A DNA stretch of 64,000 nucleotides from Paenibacillus_AA sp045062745 (GTDB lineage: Bacteria; Bacillota; Bacilli; Paenibacillales; NBRC-103111), in contig NZ_JBJGED010000007.1 in the NCBI RefSeq assembly GCF_045062745.1, positions 1 through 64,000 on the forward strand. The letters are read 5' to 3'. This document shows, one piece after another, positions 9,015 to 17,800 of the stretch. The position numbers and the translations under genes are program-made. Below the pieces are notes generated by a model that was given only the letters and a program-made list of their open reading frames with translations, made no database searches and was not told the DNA's origin. How positions within the stretch are numbered: position 1 is the stretch's first letter; the number at the start of each line of letters is the position of its first letter.

Positions 9015-9989
9015 ATGATGGAGAGAGAATTGCGAATTGCCATAATCGGTGCGGGCTCGCTATCGACCAAACGCATCTATCCGTATATCGGCTCTGCAGG
9101 GGCGCGGATCGTCGGCTGCTGCGATTTGAATGAGGCGTTTGCTGTCAGAAATGCATCCCGCTTCGGCGGAAACGCCTATAAGGATTACAGGGAAATGCTG
9201 GAGCGCGAGCAACCCGACGGCGTCATCGTCTGCATCGGACCGCAGCAGCATTACGAGCTTGCCATCGAGGTCATGAAGCTGGGCTTTCCGGTCTATACGG
9301 AGAAGCCGCCGGCTGTATCGTCCCGGGACGCTTACGAAGTGGCGCGCGTTTCCGCCGAGACCGGCGTGTTGTGCTCGACCGCATTCAAGAAAAGGTACAA
9401 TACGGCCTATTCGCGGGCGAAAGAATGGCTGGCCCAATTTTCTCCCGCGGACTTGTATTCCATTTCCGCCGACTACGCTTCCAGACAATACGAGAACCAT
9501 AGGGATTTTTTATTCGATTTCACCATCCATATGATCGATTTGATGCATTATTTGTTCGGCGATGTGGAGAAGGTGTTCAGCTTCGCCAAGGGAAAGGACG
9601 CTTATGCGGTCAGCTTGAAATTCACGAACGGGGCCGTCGGTTCGCTGAACCTGAACTGCGGGAGGAGCTACAATCTGCCTACGGAAGAGGTGGAAATCTC
9701 GATTAAAGGCGGAAATTTCATGACCGTTCACAATTCGTCCTGCTGGAAAATAAGCGAGAACGAGAAGGGCGTGGAATGGAGAGAGCCGCCGACCTTCATC
9801 AGCGCGGGCGACAGCGGTTACGACACCGGCCACTTACCGGAGCTGATCGACTTCGTCCAAGCGATCCGCGAAGGAAGAACCACGAGATCGAACATTTACG
9901 AAAGCTACAAAAGCATGGTTCTTTACGAGGGCATTCGAGATTCCGCCGCATCCGGGGAAGTGGTTCAGCTCAAGTATGAGACGCTATAA
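9015..9989 (+). CDS. Gfo/Idh/MocA-family NAD(P)-dependent oxidoreductase
   Basis: 324 aa. N-terminal Rossmann fold (IAIIGAGSLSTKRI), the conserved EKPP loop (YTEKPPAVSS) that positions substrate and cofactor, and a C-terminal Gfo/Idh/MocA alpha/beta domain with DFTIHMIDLMHYLFG holding the H-x-x-D catalytic region. These enzymes oxidise or reduce sugars, inositols or pseudo-disaccharides. ATG 9015 is preferred over 8997 because AAGGAG sits at 9003-9008. Position directly after the uptake genes and before a xylose-isomerase-like protein makes an intracellular step in catabolism of the imported sugar likely; the exact reaction is unknown. Confidence 0.85.
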   Translation: MMERELRIAIIGAGSLSTKRIYPYIGSAGARIVGCCDLNEAFAVRNASRFGGNAYKDYREMLEREQPDGVIVCIGPQQHYELAIEVMKLGFPVYTEKPPAVSSRDAYEVARVSAETGVLCSTAFKKRYNTAYSRAKEWLAQFSPADLYSISADYASRQYENHRDFLFDFTIHMIDLMHYLFGDVEKVFSFAKGKDAYAVSLKFTNGAVGSLNLNCGRSYNLPTEEVEISIKGGNFMTVHNSSCWKISENEKGVEWREPPTFISAGDSGYDTGHLPELIDFVQAIREGRTTRSNIYESYKSMVLYEGIRDSAASGEVVQLKYETL

Positions 9990-10028
9990 CGAACATCCTG
10001 AACTCACAAGGAGCTGGAGGAGGCATCC

Positions 10029-10787
10029 ATGGAAAACATAGTGATCAGTCCGATCTGCAATCCAGATATGGAATTGGAAGAAGCGTTATTGCGCTATACC
10101 ACGCTGGGATATCATCAATTCGAAGTATTTACGGGCCGCGTAAAATCTGCGTTTGATATAAACCTTGACCCCTCTATCTATTTAGAGGCTGGCAAGAAGT
10201 ACGGAATGAGCTACTATTCGTTTCATCTTCCTCAAATAACCGATGACGGGGACTCGTTGGAGTATTCCATCCAAGCCGCCCATTTTGCTGCCAAACTGGG
10301 AGTGAAGGTCGTCTTATTTAAAGCCAAAAGCCGCGATCTCTATATTCAAACCGCCAAAACATTCCTGGATCAAACCGAGCATCTAGGTATAACCCCTGTG
10401 GTTCAAAATCATATTGGCACCCCAATTACAACGATAGAGGACTATCGCGAGGTGTTGGAAGGCATTCGGGACACCCGGATGAAGACGTTATTAGAGGTCG
10501 GACATTTTCACTCGGTTGGCGTTTCGTGGCGGGAAGGCTATGAGCTGCTGGGAGATTCCATTGCCCTTGTGCATATTCAAGACCGCATCGGAAGCCAAGG
10601 CGTCCCTCTAGGAACGGGAGAAATAGATTTGCAAGGTCTTTTCCAGCACATGCATAGGGTCGGTTACAGCGGCCATTATGTGCTTGAGTTGATCGTGAAG
10701 GATCAGGAGAACACGTTACACTACTTGGCTGACGCCTATCAATACCTTACCCATTCTTCCTATGTATCTCAGCGGGGAATCCATTGA
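10029..10787 (+). CDS. sugar phosphate isomerase/epimerase-like TIM-barrel protein
   Basis: 252 aa, the AP-endonuclease-2/xylose-isomerase-like TIM barrel. Visible features are SFHLPQITDDG, VVQNHIG, LLEVGHFHSVG and LVHIQDRIGS, giving the scattered Glu/His/Asp residues that bind a divalent metal in this family. Typical size. Strong ribosome binding site GAGGAGG just before ATG 10029. Partner of the preceding oxidoreductase, a pairing common in inositol- and keto-sugar pathways. Its stop codon overlaps the TTG start of the next gene, indicating translational coupling. Confidence 0.8.
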   Translation: MENIVISPICNPDMELEEALLRYTTLGYHQFEVFTGRVKSAFDINLDPSIYLEAGKKYGMSYYSFHLPQITDDGDSLEYSIQAAHFAAKLGVKVVLFKAKSRDLYIQTAKTFLDQTEHLGITPVVQNHIGTPITTIEDYREVLEGIRDTRMKTLLEVGHFHSVGVSWREGYELLGDSIALVHIQDRIGSQGVPLGTGEIDLQGLFQHMHRVGYSGHYVLELIVKDQENTLHYLADAYQYLTHSSYVSQRGIH

Positions 10788-11215
10788 GCCGTGGCACGGG
10801 GTTAATAGGAACATGGCGGTTGGTTTCCTACGAGAACAAGATGAAGAGCGGAGAGAAGATCTATCCTTTAGGGGAAGATGCCATCGGTTATCTTATGTAT
10901 GCTGCGGATGGACACATGTCCGTTGCGCTCATGGGTGTCCATCGCCGCCCGTTCGAGTCGGGTGTATTGGACGGAGGAACCACGGAAGAGAAATCGATGG
11001 CGATGGGCACGTATATCAGCTATGCCGGCATGTACGAAGTTCACGAGGATTGTGTGCTGCATCACATCGAAGTATCGTTGTTTCCGAACTGGATTGGAGT
11101 CACGCAGAAACGTTTCTATGAAGAGGATGAAGACCGGTTGACGCTCATTTCTCCTCCAATCGTCGTGCAAGAGCAGACGGTCACCTATCGTTTGGTTTGG
11201 AAGAAAGTGAAATGA
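10784..11215 (+). CDS. lipocalin-like domain protein
   Basis: 143 aa. It opens with LIGTWRLVSYENKM and carries GYLMYAADGHMSVALM, the pattern of the lipocalin-like (Lipocalin_5) small beta-barrel family; no signal peptide, so cytoplasmic. The start is TTG 10784, which shares TTGA with the stop of the isomerase-like gene. Proteins of this family occur beside catabolic and polyketide genes with largely unknown ligands. Here it may bind or isomerise a pathway intermediate; that is only an inference from position. Confidence 0.7.
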   Translation: MSRGTGLIGTWRLVSYENKMKSGEKIYPLGEDAIGYLMYAADGHMSVALMGVHRRPFESGVLDGGTTEEKSMAMGTYISYAGMYEVHEDCVLHHIEVSLFPNWIGVTQKRFYEEDEDRLTLISPPIVVQEQTVTYRLVWKKVK

Positions 11216-11233
11216 TGGAGGGATTACGCACGC

Positions 11234-12085
11234 ATGCTCAGCAGAATAGGATTGCTCGAAAGCTTCCATAAGAAACGGAAGGAAGGCTTGCCGATCATCG
11301 GCGGCGGGGCCGGAACGGGAATCAGCGCGAAATTCGAAGAAGCGGGCGGCATCGACCTGATCGTCATATACAATTCGGGCCGTTACCGAATGGCCGGCCA
11401 TGGCTCGCTCGCCGGTTTGATGCCGTATGGCGACGCCAACGCGATCGTCATGGATATGGCGCGCGAGGTGCTGCCCGTCGTGAAGAATACCCCAGTGCTC
11501 GCCGGCGTTTGCGGTACCGATCCGTTCCGGATCATTCCTCAGTTTCTGAAGCAGGTGAAGGAGGCAGGGTTTGCCGGTGTTCAAAACTTCCCGACCGTCG
11601 GGTTGATCGACGGGAACTTCCGGGCCAATTTGGAAGAAACGGGAATGGGGTACGACAAGGAAGTGGAATTGATCCGGTCTGCTCGCGAGATGGATTTATT
11701 GACGACGCCGTATGTGTTCAATCCGGAGGATGCCGTCCAGATGACGAGAGCGGGGGCGGATATACTGGTCGCCCATCTCGGCTTGACAACATCGGGTTCG
11801 ATCGGGGCGCAGACTGCACTTACGCTGGAGCAATGCGTCCCCATCGTTCAGGACATCATCGCGGCGGCCAAACGGATTCGCGGGGATATCCTCATTCTGT
11901 GCCACGGCGGTCCGATCGCCGAGCCAGAGGATGCGGCATACATGATGAACGAAATTCCGGAACTCGACGGCTTCTACGGCGCGAGTTCCATGGAGCGGCT
12001 TCCGACGGAACGGGCGATCAAGGAGCAGACACAACGTTTCGCGGCAATTCGATCATCGTATATTCCGGAACCGGGGAAAGGATGA
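11234..12085 (+). CDS. phosphoenolpyruvate-hydrolase-like TIM-barrel protein
   Basis: 283 aa. Recognised by GLPIIGGGAGTGISAKFEE, DLIVIYNSGRYRMAG, NFPTVGLIDG and HLGLTTSGSIGA, the PEP_hydrolase-like barrel (related to the C-terminal half of plant Tm-1). Biochemistry of bacterial members is poorly known. Its last codon overlaps the next start (ATGA at 12082-12085), and the next gene encodes the UPF0261 half, so the two polypeptides correspond to the two halves of the plant fusion and probably act as one complex. Confidence 0.8.
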   Translation: MLSRIGLLESFHKKRKEGLPIIGGGAGTGISAKFEEAGGIDLIVIYNSGRYRMAGHGSLAGLMPYGDANAIVMDMAREVLPVVKNTPVLAGVCGTDPFRIIPQFLKQVKEAGFAGVQNFPTVGLIDGNFRANLEETGMGYDKEVELIRSAREMDLLTTPYVFNPEDAVQMTRAGADILVAHLGLTTSGSIGAQTALTLEQCVPIVQDIIAAAKRIRGDILILCHGGPIAEPEDAAYMMNEIPELDGFYGASSMERLPTERAIKEQTQRFAAIRSSYIPEPGKG

Positions 12086-13305
12086 ACGCGATGTCCAAAA
12101 CGATTGCTTTGCTCGGTTCGCTGGATACGAAAGGAGTCGAATACGGGTTTATCAAGAAACGCATTCAAGAGCGAGGCCATAGAACCTTGCTGATAGATAC
12201 GGGCGTATTGGACGAACCGGCACTGTTGCCAGATATACCGAGGGAAAGCGTCGCCCTGGCAGCCGGAGGCGAAATCGCCGACCTGAGGACCCGCAGGGAC
12301 CGCGGCGAAGCCGTGGCCATCATGGGGCGCGGTGCGGAGCTAACGCTTATGCGCCTATACCGGGAAGGCGCCATCGACGGCGTGATCGCGCTCGGGGGAA
12401 CGGGTGGGACGTCAGTGGCCTGCCAGGCGATGCGTTCCCTCCCGGTCGGCTTTCCGAAGGTGATGGTTTCGACCGTCGCCGGGTCGGACGTTTCCGGTTA
12501 TGTCGATGGGAAGGATATCGTCATGATCCCGAGCATAGTGGACATCGCCGGAATTAACCGAATCAGCCGAACGATCCTGGCCCGTGCGGCAGGAGCGATC
12601 TGCGGCATGGCGGAGGCGGTCATCCCGGAAGCGCAGGATCATCCGCTGATTGCAGCCTCGATGTTCGGCAATACGACCCGTGCCGTCGAAGCGGCGAAAG
12701 CCGTTCTGGAACAAGCGGACTATGAAGTGCTCGTGTTCCATTGCACAGGCGCCGGCGGGCGCACGATGGAAAGCTTGGTCGAGGCCGGAATGATTGCGGG
12801 GGTGCTCGACATTACGACGACCGAGTGGGCGGACGAATTGGTGGGCGGCGTATTCAGCGCCGGAGCCGCCCGTCTCGAAGCGGCGGCCCGTTGCGGTGTT
12901 CCGGCGATCGTTGTACCCGGATGCCTGGACATGGTGAACTTTTGGGCGCCGGACACGATTCCGGACAAGTTCCGCGAGCGATTGTTTTACCGGCACAATC
13001 CGAACGTCACCCTGATGCGTACGAATATCGAGGAAAACCGGATGTTGGGACAAATTTTGGCGGAAAAGCTGAACGCGAGCCAGGCGCCCGTAACGGTGCT
13101 GCTGCCGCTGCAGGGGATCAGCCTCATCGGCGAGCATGGCGGTCCGTTCGGCTGGCCGGAGGCGGATCGGGCGTTGTTCGATTCCTTGCGGGAGCATCTG
13201 CGGCCCGATATCCCTGTCGTCGAGATGGAGTGTACCGTTAATGCGTCCTCGTTCGCCGAGCGGTGCGCGGAGGAGCTGTTGAAAAACATGGGGCTTACCC
13301 GATAA
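12082..13305 (+). CDS. Tm-1-like ATP-binding protein (UPF0261)
   Basis: 407 aa. N-terminal KTIALLGSLDTKGVEYGFIK, then GVIALGGTGGTSVACQAM, AAGAICGMAEAV, FHCTGAGGRTMESL and PGCLDMVNFWAP are hallmarks of UPF0261. ATP binding is known for the Tm-1 N-terminal region of tomato; the bacterial reaction is not established. ATG 12082 overlaps the previous stop; an alternative ATG lies at 12091. Placed between a PEP-hydrolase-like protein and a cupin, it looks like part of a dedicated carbon-acid or retro-aldol type step, but this is inference. Confidence 0.85.
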   Translation: MNAMSKTIALLGSLDTKGVEYGFIKKRIQERGHRTLLIDTGVLDEPALLPDIPRESVALAAGGEIADLRTRRDRGEAVAIMGRGAELTLMRLYREGAIDGVIALGGTGGTSVACQAMRSLPVGFPKVMVSTVAGSDVSGYVDGKDIVMIPSIVDIAGINRISRTILARAAGAICGMAEAVIPEAQDHPLIAASMFGNTTRAVEAAKAVLEQADYEVLVFHCTGAGGRTMESLVEAGMIAGVLDITTTEWADELVGGVFSAGAARLEAAARCGVPAIVVPGCLDMVNFWAPDTIPDKFRERLFYRHNPNVTLMRTNIEENRMLGQILAEKLNASQAPVTVLLPLQGISLIGEHGGPFGWPEADRALFDSLREHLRPDIPVVEMECTVNASSFAERCAEELLKNMGLTR

Positions 13306-13318
13306 GGAGAGAACGAAG

Positions 13319-13708
13319 ATGACCATACAGAATGCTGCGGAGTATGTAAGCAGCTTGAACACAACCGACAAGGTCGAATTGAGCTGGGGCAGGTTGAACT
13401 GGCTGATCGGCAAACAAAATATGCCCAAAGCGGAGCAAACGTTCGGCGTGGTGGTCATTCACCCTGGCGAACGCAACCCTCTTCATTCCCACCCGAATTG
13501 CGAGGAGCTGCTCTACGTCATCTCCGGGGAATGCGACCATCGGCTTGGAGACGATATCGTCCGGTTGGAGCCGGGCTCCGTCATCCGCATCCCGCGAGGA
13601 GTTCCGCATTGGGCGAAGTGCACGAGCCCAGAGCCTCTAGTCGCCGTCATCTCCTTCTCCTCGGGCGACCGCAGGACGGATACGCTTGAAGGCGATGAAA
13701 TTGCTTAA
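13319..13708 (+). CDS. cupin-domain protein
   Basis: 129 aa single-domain cupin. Motif 1 HPGERNPLHSHPNCEELLYV supplies HxH and Glu metal ligands and motif 2 PRGVPHWAKC supplies the last His, so metal binding should be intact. Cytoplasmic. AAGGAG lies 8 nt before ATG 13319, 13 nt after the UPF0261 stop, so same operon. Small cupins in such operons are often sugar or keto-acid isomerases or ligand sensors; function here is open. Confidence 0.8.
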   Translation: MTIQNAAEYVSSLNTTDKVELSWGRLNWLIGKQNMPKAEQTFGVVVIHPGERNPLHSHPNCEELLYVISGECDHRLGDDIVRLEPGSVIRIPRGVPHWAKCTSPEPLVAVISFSSGDRRTDTLEGDEIA

Positions 13709-13736
13709 TGAAAGCACTCCCCAATAAGAGGATGGG

Positions 13737-14837
13737 GTGATCAAGTTGAAGCTTAAAATAATAGTTGCTGTAGTTGTGATGCTTATCCCGGTTGCCGGCA
13801 TCCTCTTCTATTATGCTTTAACCGGGTCGAACTCGAATCGGGCTCCTGTTGCGGAGGTGAACGGCAGCCCGATCTCGGTGACGGAATTCAAGCGCGAGCT
13901 TGCACGGCAGAGAGCTGCGGTCATCGACTATTACTATCGGACATACGGAGCGGAATATGGGGGGGATTTTTGGAGGCGCGATTACAATGGGGAGATCCCG
14001 GAGGATACGGCGAAGGAGCGGGCATTGAAAGAAATCGTCCGCATCAAGCTCGAACTGGAGCTGGCCAAACAGCACGGCCTAATACAAGGGACTTCTTATG
14101 ACGATTTGATCCGCGAGATGGACAAAGAAAATAAGCGAAGGCTGGCGGCCGCCAAAGCGCACGAGCCTATTTACGGTCCCGTCCAACTGGATGAGCGTGC
14201 ATTTATGGACTACTACATAAGCAAGCTGCGGAATGAACTGAAGGAAAAGCTGTCCGAAGACGAGCTTAGCGTGAGCGACGAGGAGTTAAAGCGGCAATAT
14301 GAGCTTGTCAAAGATACGCTGCTAAAGAATGAAGACCGGATCAAGTTCGAAGCATTATCCGTTTCTTACAAGAATAACGAACGGAGCAGTGGCACAATCG
14401 ATCAACAGAAGCAAACGGCTAAGAAGCTGATGGATGCCATAAAACCGCTCTTGGATCAAGGCAAAGAGATGGAGGAGGCGGCAAAAGAACTTAAGGCCGG
14501 CAGCGAGGCGCCGGCGATCCGGCATACCGAAGAGGAATTCAACGACCATACGGCCCGTACCTTTTTCAAGTCCCAACCGGTGCTTTATTCCATCCTCGCG
14601 GGCAATCTTGGAACCGGGCAGGTCAGTTCAGTCTTCGATGAAGCCGCGCAGGGCGAGTATGTCCTTATTAAGGTTCTGGAAAGGGAAACAAACGGGTATA
14701 AAAGCTTCGATGAGAACACCCGCAATGTTTGGAACCGTTACATGGATACGGCCTACACGGCCTTCCTGAACAAACTCGTTGATGACGCCCGGGTTCACGT
14801 TTACACAACTAAATACGATAAAATCACATTGCAGTAA
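13737..14837 (+). CDS. membrane-anchored SurA_N/PrsA-like protein
   Basis: 366 aa. An uncleaved signal anchor (about 4-26, IIVAVVVMLIPVAGILFYYAL) is followed by VAEVNGSPISVTEFKRELAR, the start of a SurA N-terminal/peptidyl-prolyl-isomerase-associated chaperone fold, then a long helical, charged region. I see no clear parvulin PPIase core, so chaperone rather than isomerase activity is more likely. GTG 13737 with GAGGATGGGG upstream. It directly precedes the 1542-residue exoprotein, which makes a role in that protein's folding outside the membrane an attractive inference. Confidence 0.7.
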   Translation: MIKLKLKIIVAVVVMLIPVAGILFYYALTGSNSNRAPVAEVNGSPISVTEFKRELARQRAAVIDYYYRTYGAEYGGDFWRRDYNGEIPEDTAKERALKEIVRIKLELELAKQHGLIQGTSYDDLIREMDKENKRRLAAAKAHEPIYGPVQLDERAFMDYYISKLRNELKEKLSEDELSVSDEELKRQYELVKDTLLKNEDRIKFEALSVSYKNNERSSGTIDQQKQTAKKLMDAIKPLLDQGKEMEEAAKELKAGSEAPAIRHTEEEFNDHTARTFFKSQPVLYSILAGNLGTGQVSSVFDEAAQGEYVLIKVLERETNGYKSFDENTRNVWNRYMDTAYTAFLNKLVDDARVHVYTTKYDKITLQ

Positions 14838-14856
14838 ATTTTATACAATTCGATCT

Positions 14857-14870
14857 TGAAAGCGGTTTAT
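14857..14870 (+). promoter_or_regulatory. partial cre-like box
   Basis: TGAAAGCGGTTTAT keeps the left half and CG centre of a CcpA box but not the terminal CA. It sits about 24 bases ahead of the start of the exoprotein gene. Weak. Confidence 0.25.
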
Positions 14871-14893
14871 TATACGAAGGAGGAAATGTGACG

Positions 14894-17800
14894 ATGAGAA
14901 CGATGAGGTTCAGATTCAAGATTGTCCATGTGCTTCTAGTAATATTTCTCATGTTTGCTAGTTTTCTGCAGGTAGTTGCGCCGTCGGTTGCTCATGCGGC
15001 CGGCTCTGTGTATTACGTGGATTCGTTGGGCGGCGATGATGCCAATGACGGCACCTCGGCAGGCGCCCCGTGGAAGACGCTGGACAAAGTGAACGGCACC
15101 GTGTTTCAGCCGGGCGACACGCTGCTGTTCATGGCAGGCGGCGTATGGACAGGTACGCTGTCTCCGAAAGGCTCGGGCACCGCGGGCAATCCGATCAAGA
15201 TCGATATGTACGGCACCGGCAACAAGCCGCTGATTGCCGGGGCAGGCGCAACGGCTGCGGTCTATTTCTACAATCAGGAGCAGTGGGAAATCCGGAATCT
15301 GGAAATCACTAACGATGCGGCGACAAAAGGGGTCCGCAGAGGCATTCATTTGGACGGCAGCAGCGGTACCTGGACGAATCCGAAGGTGTATCAGCATTTT
15401 GTGTTTGAAAATCTGGATATCCACAATGTAAAGGGAACTACCGGCACGGATTATGCCCACAATGGCGGTATTATCGTATGGGGGACCAGCTGGGATTATC
15501 ACGTATCGGACGTGGTAATCAATAACTGCAAGATTTATTCGCTTGACAGTGTCGGCATTTATTTGAACGGAGCCCAAACCAAATATTCCACCGGCCTCAA
15601 GGTAACGAATAACCTGATCTACGATGTGGCCGCCGATGGAGCCTTCATCTTGAATACGACGAACGGTTTGATCGAAAACAACCTCGTGCATGACACCCAC
15701 GTCAGAGCGAGCGGCTATCACGTCCCGCTGTGGGTGTTTGCCGCCAAAGACAATGTGATCCAGTTCAACGTGGTTTACAATACCGCTCCGGGCGGCGACG
15801 CCATGGCCTATGACGCGGACTACAACAGCGAAGGGACCATTATCCAGTACAACTACAGCCATAACAATGCCGGCGGCGGCTTCCTCGTGACCAATGACGG
15901 TACGAATGCGATGAACCCGAACAAGCCGAACTTCAACCGCAACGCGACGGTCCGCTACAACATCAGCCAGAACGACAGCGGCGCCGTATTCACGATCGGG
16001 GGCACGCCGGATACCACGTATATCTATAACAATACCGTCTATTTGCCCAAATCGTCGAACGCCAAGGTCGTGGATTTTATTAACTGGGGCGGTTATGCGA
16101 AGAATACGTACTTCTACAACAATATTTTTTACAATTTGGGATCGGGCGGCTATAGCTTTGCGGGCAGTACGAACAATGTGTTCGAAAATAATCTGTTCTA
16201 TGGAAACCATCCGGCAAGCGAACCGGCTGACCCCTACAAGATTACGGCGGACCCGCAGCTCGCTTCCCCGGGTTCCGGCGGGATCGGCAAGGATACCGTT
16301 ATCGGATACCAGCTGTTGAACACCTCCCCGGCGATCGGAGCGGGCAAGCTGATCGCTAACAACGGCGGCAAAGATTACTTCGGCAATCCGGTTCCGGCGG
16401 ACATCGCACCGAATATCGGCGCATATCAAGGCCAGGGACTTGATCCGAACAACCTTCCGCCGCTTCCGCAGCCTCCGACCGAGGAGAACCTGCTGAAAAA
16501 CCCCGGATTCGAAACGGGGGACTTCACCAACTGGCCGGTCCATTACAACGGAGCGACCATCGAAAGCGGCAACGCCAAGACCGGAATTTTCGCCGCCAAG
16601 CTAACGGGATCTACCGCGGGGATGGAGCAGGTCGTCACCGGCTTGTATCCCAATACAATTTACAAAATATACGGAGTGGGAAAAAGCGCGAACGGCGGCG
16701 ACGCGGTAATCGGCGTGAAAAATTACGGCGGCAGCGCCAAAGATGTCCATATGACCGCAACCTCCTATACCCGGAAGGAGATCACTTTCACGACCGGCAG
16801 CTCCAATACGAGCGCTACCATATACTTGTATAAAGCCGGCGGAAGCGGGGACGTTTATTTCGACGACCTGGAATTGTTCCAGTTCAGCGCATCTCCGGGA
16901 GGGTCGGAACCGCCGCCGGTTTATACGGAAGGCTCTGACGACGAGTTCGACTCCGCCACGCTGAATGCGCAATGGCATTGGATTCGTGAAAATCCGGCCA
17001 ACTGGTCGTTAAGCGCCAATCCGGGGAATATGCGGATCGTCAGCGAGAACGGGGACATTTCGGGCACGTCTGCCGACGCGAAGAACATCCTGCTCACAGG
17101 CGCTCCCGAAGGATCCTGGGCCATCGATACGAAGCTCGACGGCAAACCGAGCTCCCGGTGGTCGCAAGGCGGCTTGGTCGCATATGTCAATGACGACACG
17201 TATATCCGAATGACCCGGTTGTACGGAAGCGGCAATCAGTTCCAATTCGACGTGAAGATCAATGGCGTGCGCACTCATATGGAAGTACCCGATACGATCG
17301 AGTCGACGGTAGCTTATCTCCGCCTTGTGAAGTATGGAAATCTGTATGCCGGCTATTATTCCGCCGACGGTATCCAATACACTCAAGTAGGGAACACGAT
17401 AGCCGCCGACCTGACGGATCCGAAGCTCGGCTTCATCGTCTGTGCGGGAACGGGACTTACGGCGAATTTTGACTATTATCATGTCACGACGGATGGGATC
17501 ACGCCTCCTCCGCCTCCTCCTCCGCCGGCACCTGTTCCGGTATCGGGCGTAACGCTGAATCCATCCGCTTTAAACATGAAGCTGGGCGAGACTGCCGTAC
17601 TGACGGCGACCGTTGCCCCTTCCAATGCGGCTAATAAAGCGGTGACCTGGAGCTCGGACTATCCGGCGATAGCGGCCGTGGATGCGAACGGAACCGTAAC
17701 CGCGGTGGGGGAAGGGACGGCCACAATAACTGTAACAACGGTGGACGGCGCCAAAACGGCCGTTTGTACCGTACAGATCGTGTCCGGCATCAATTTGCTT

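Noticed and set aside
14936..16543. 535-codon minus-strand frame opposite the beta-helix gene
   Set aside because: The plus-strand protein has clear domains; the antisense frame is a composition effect.
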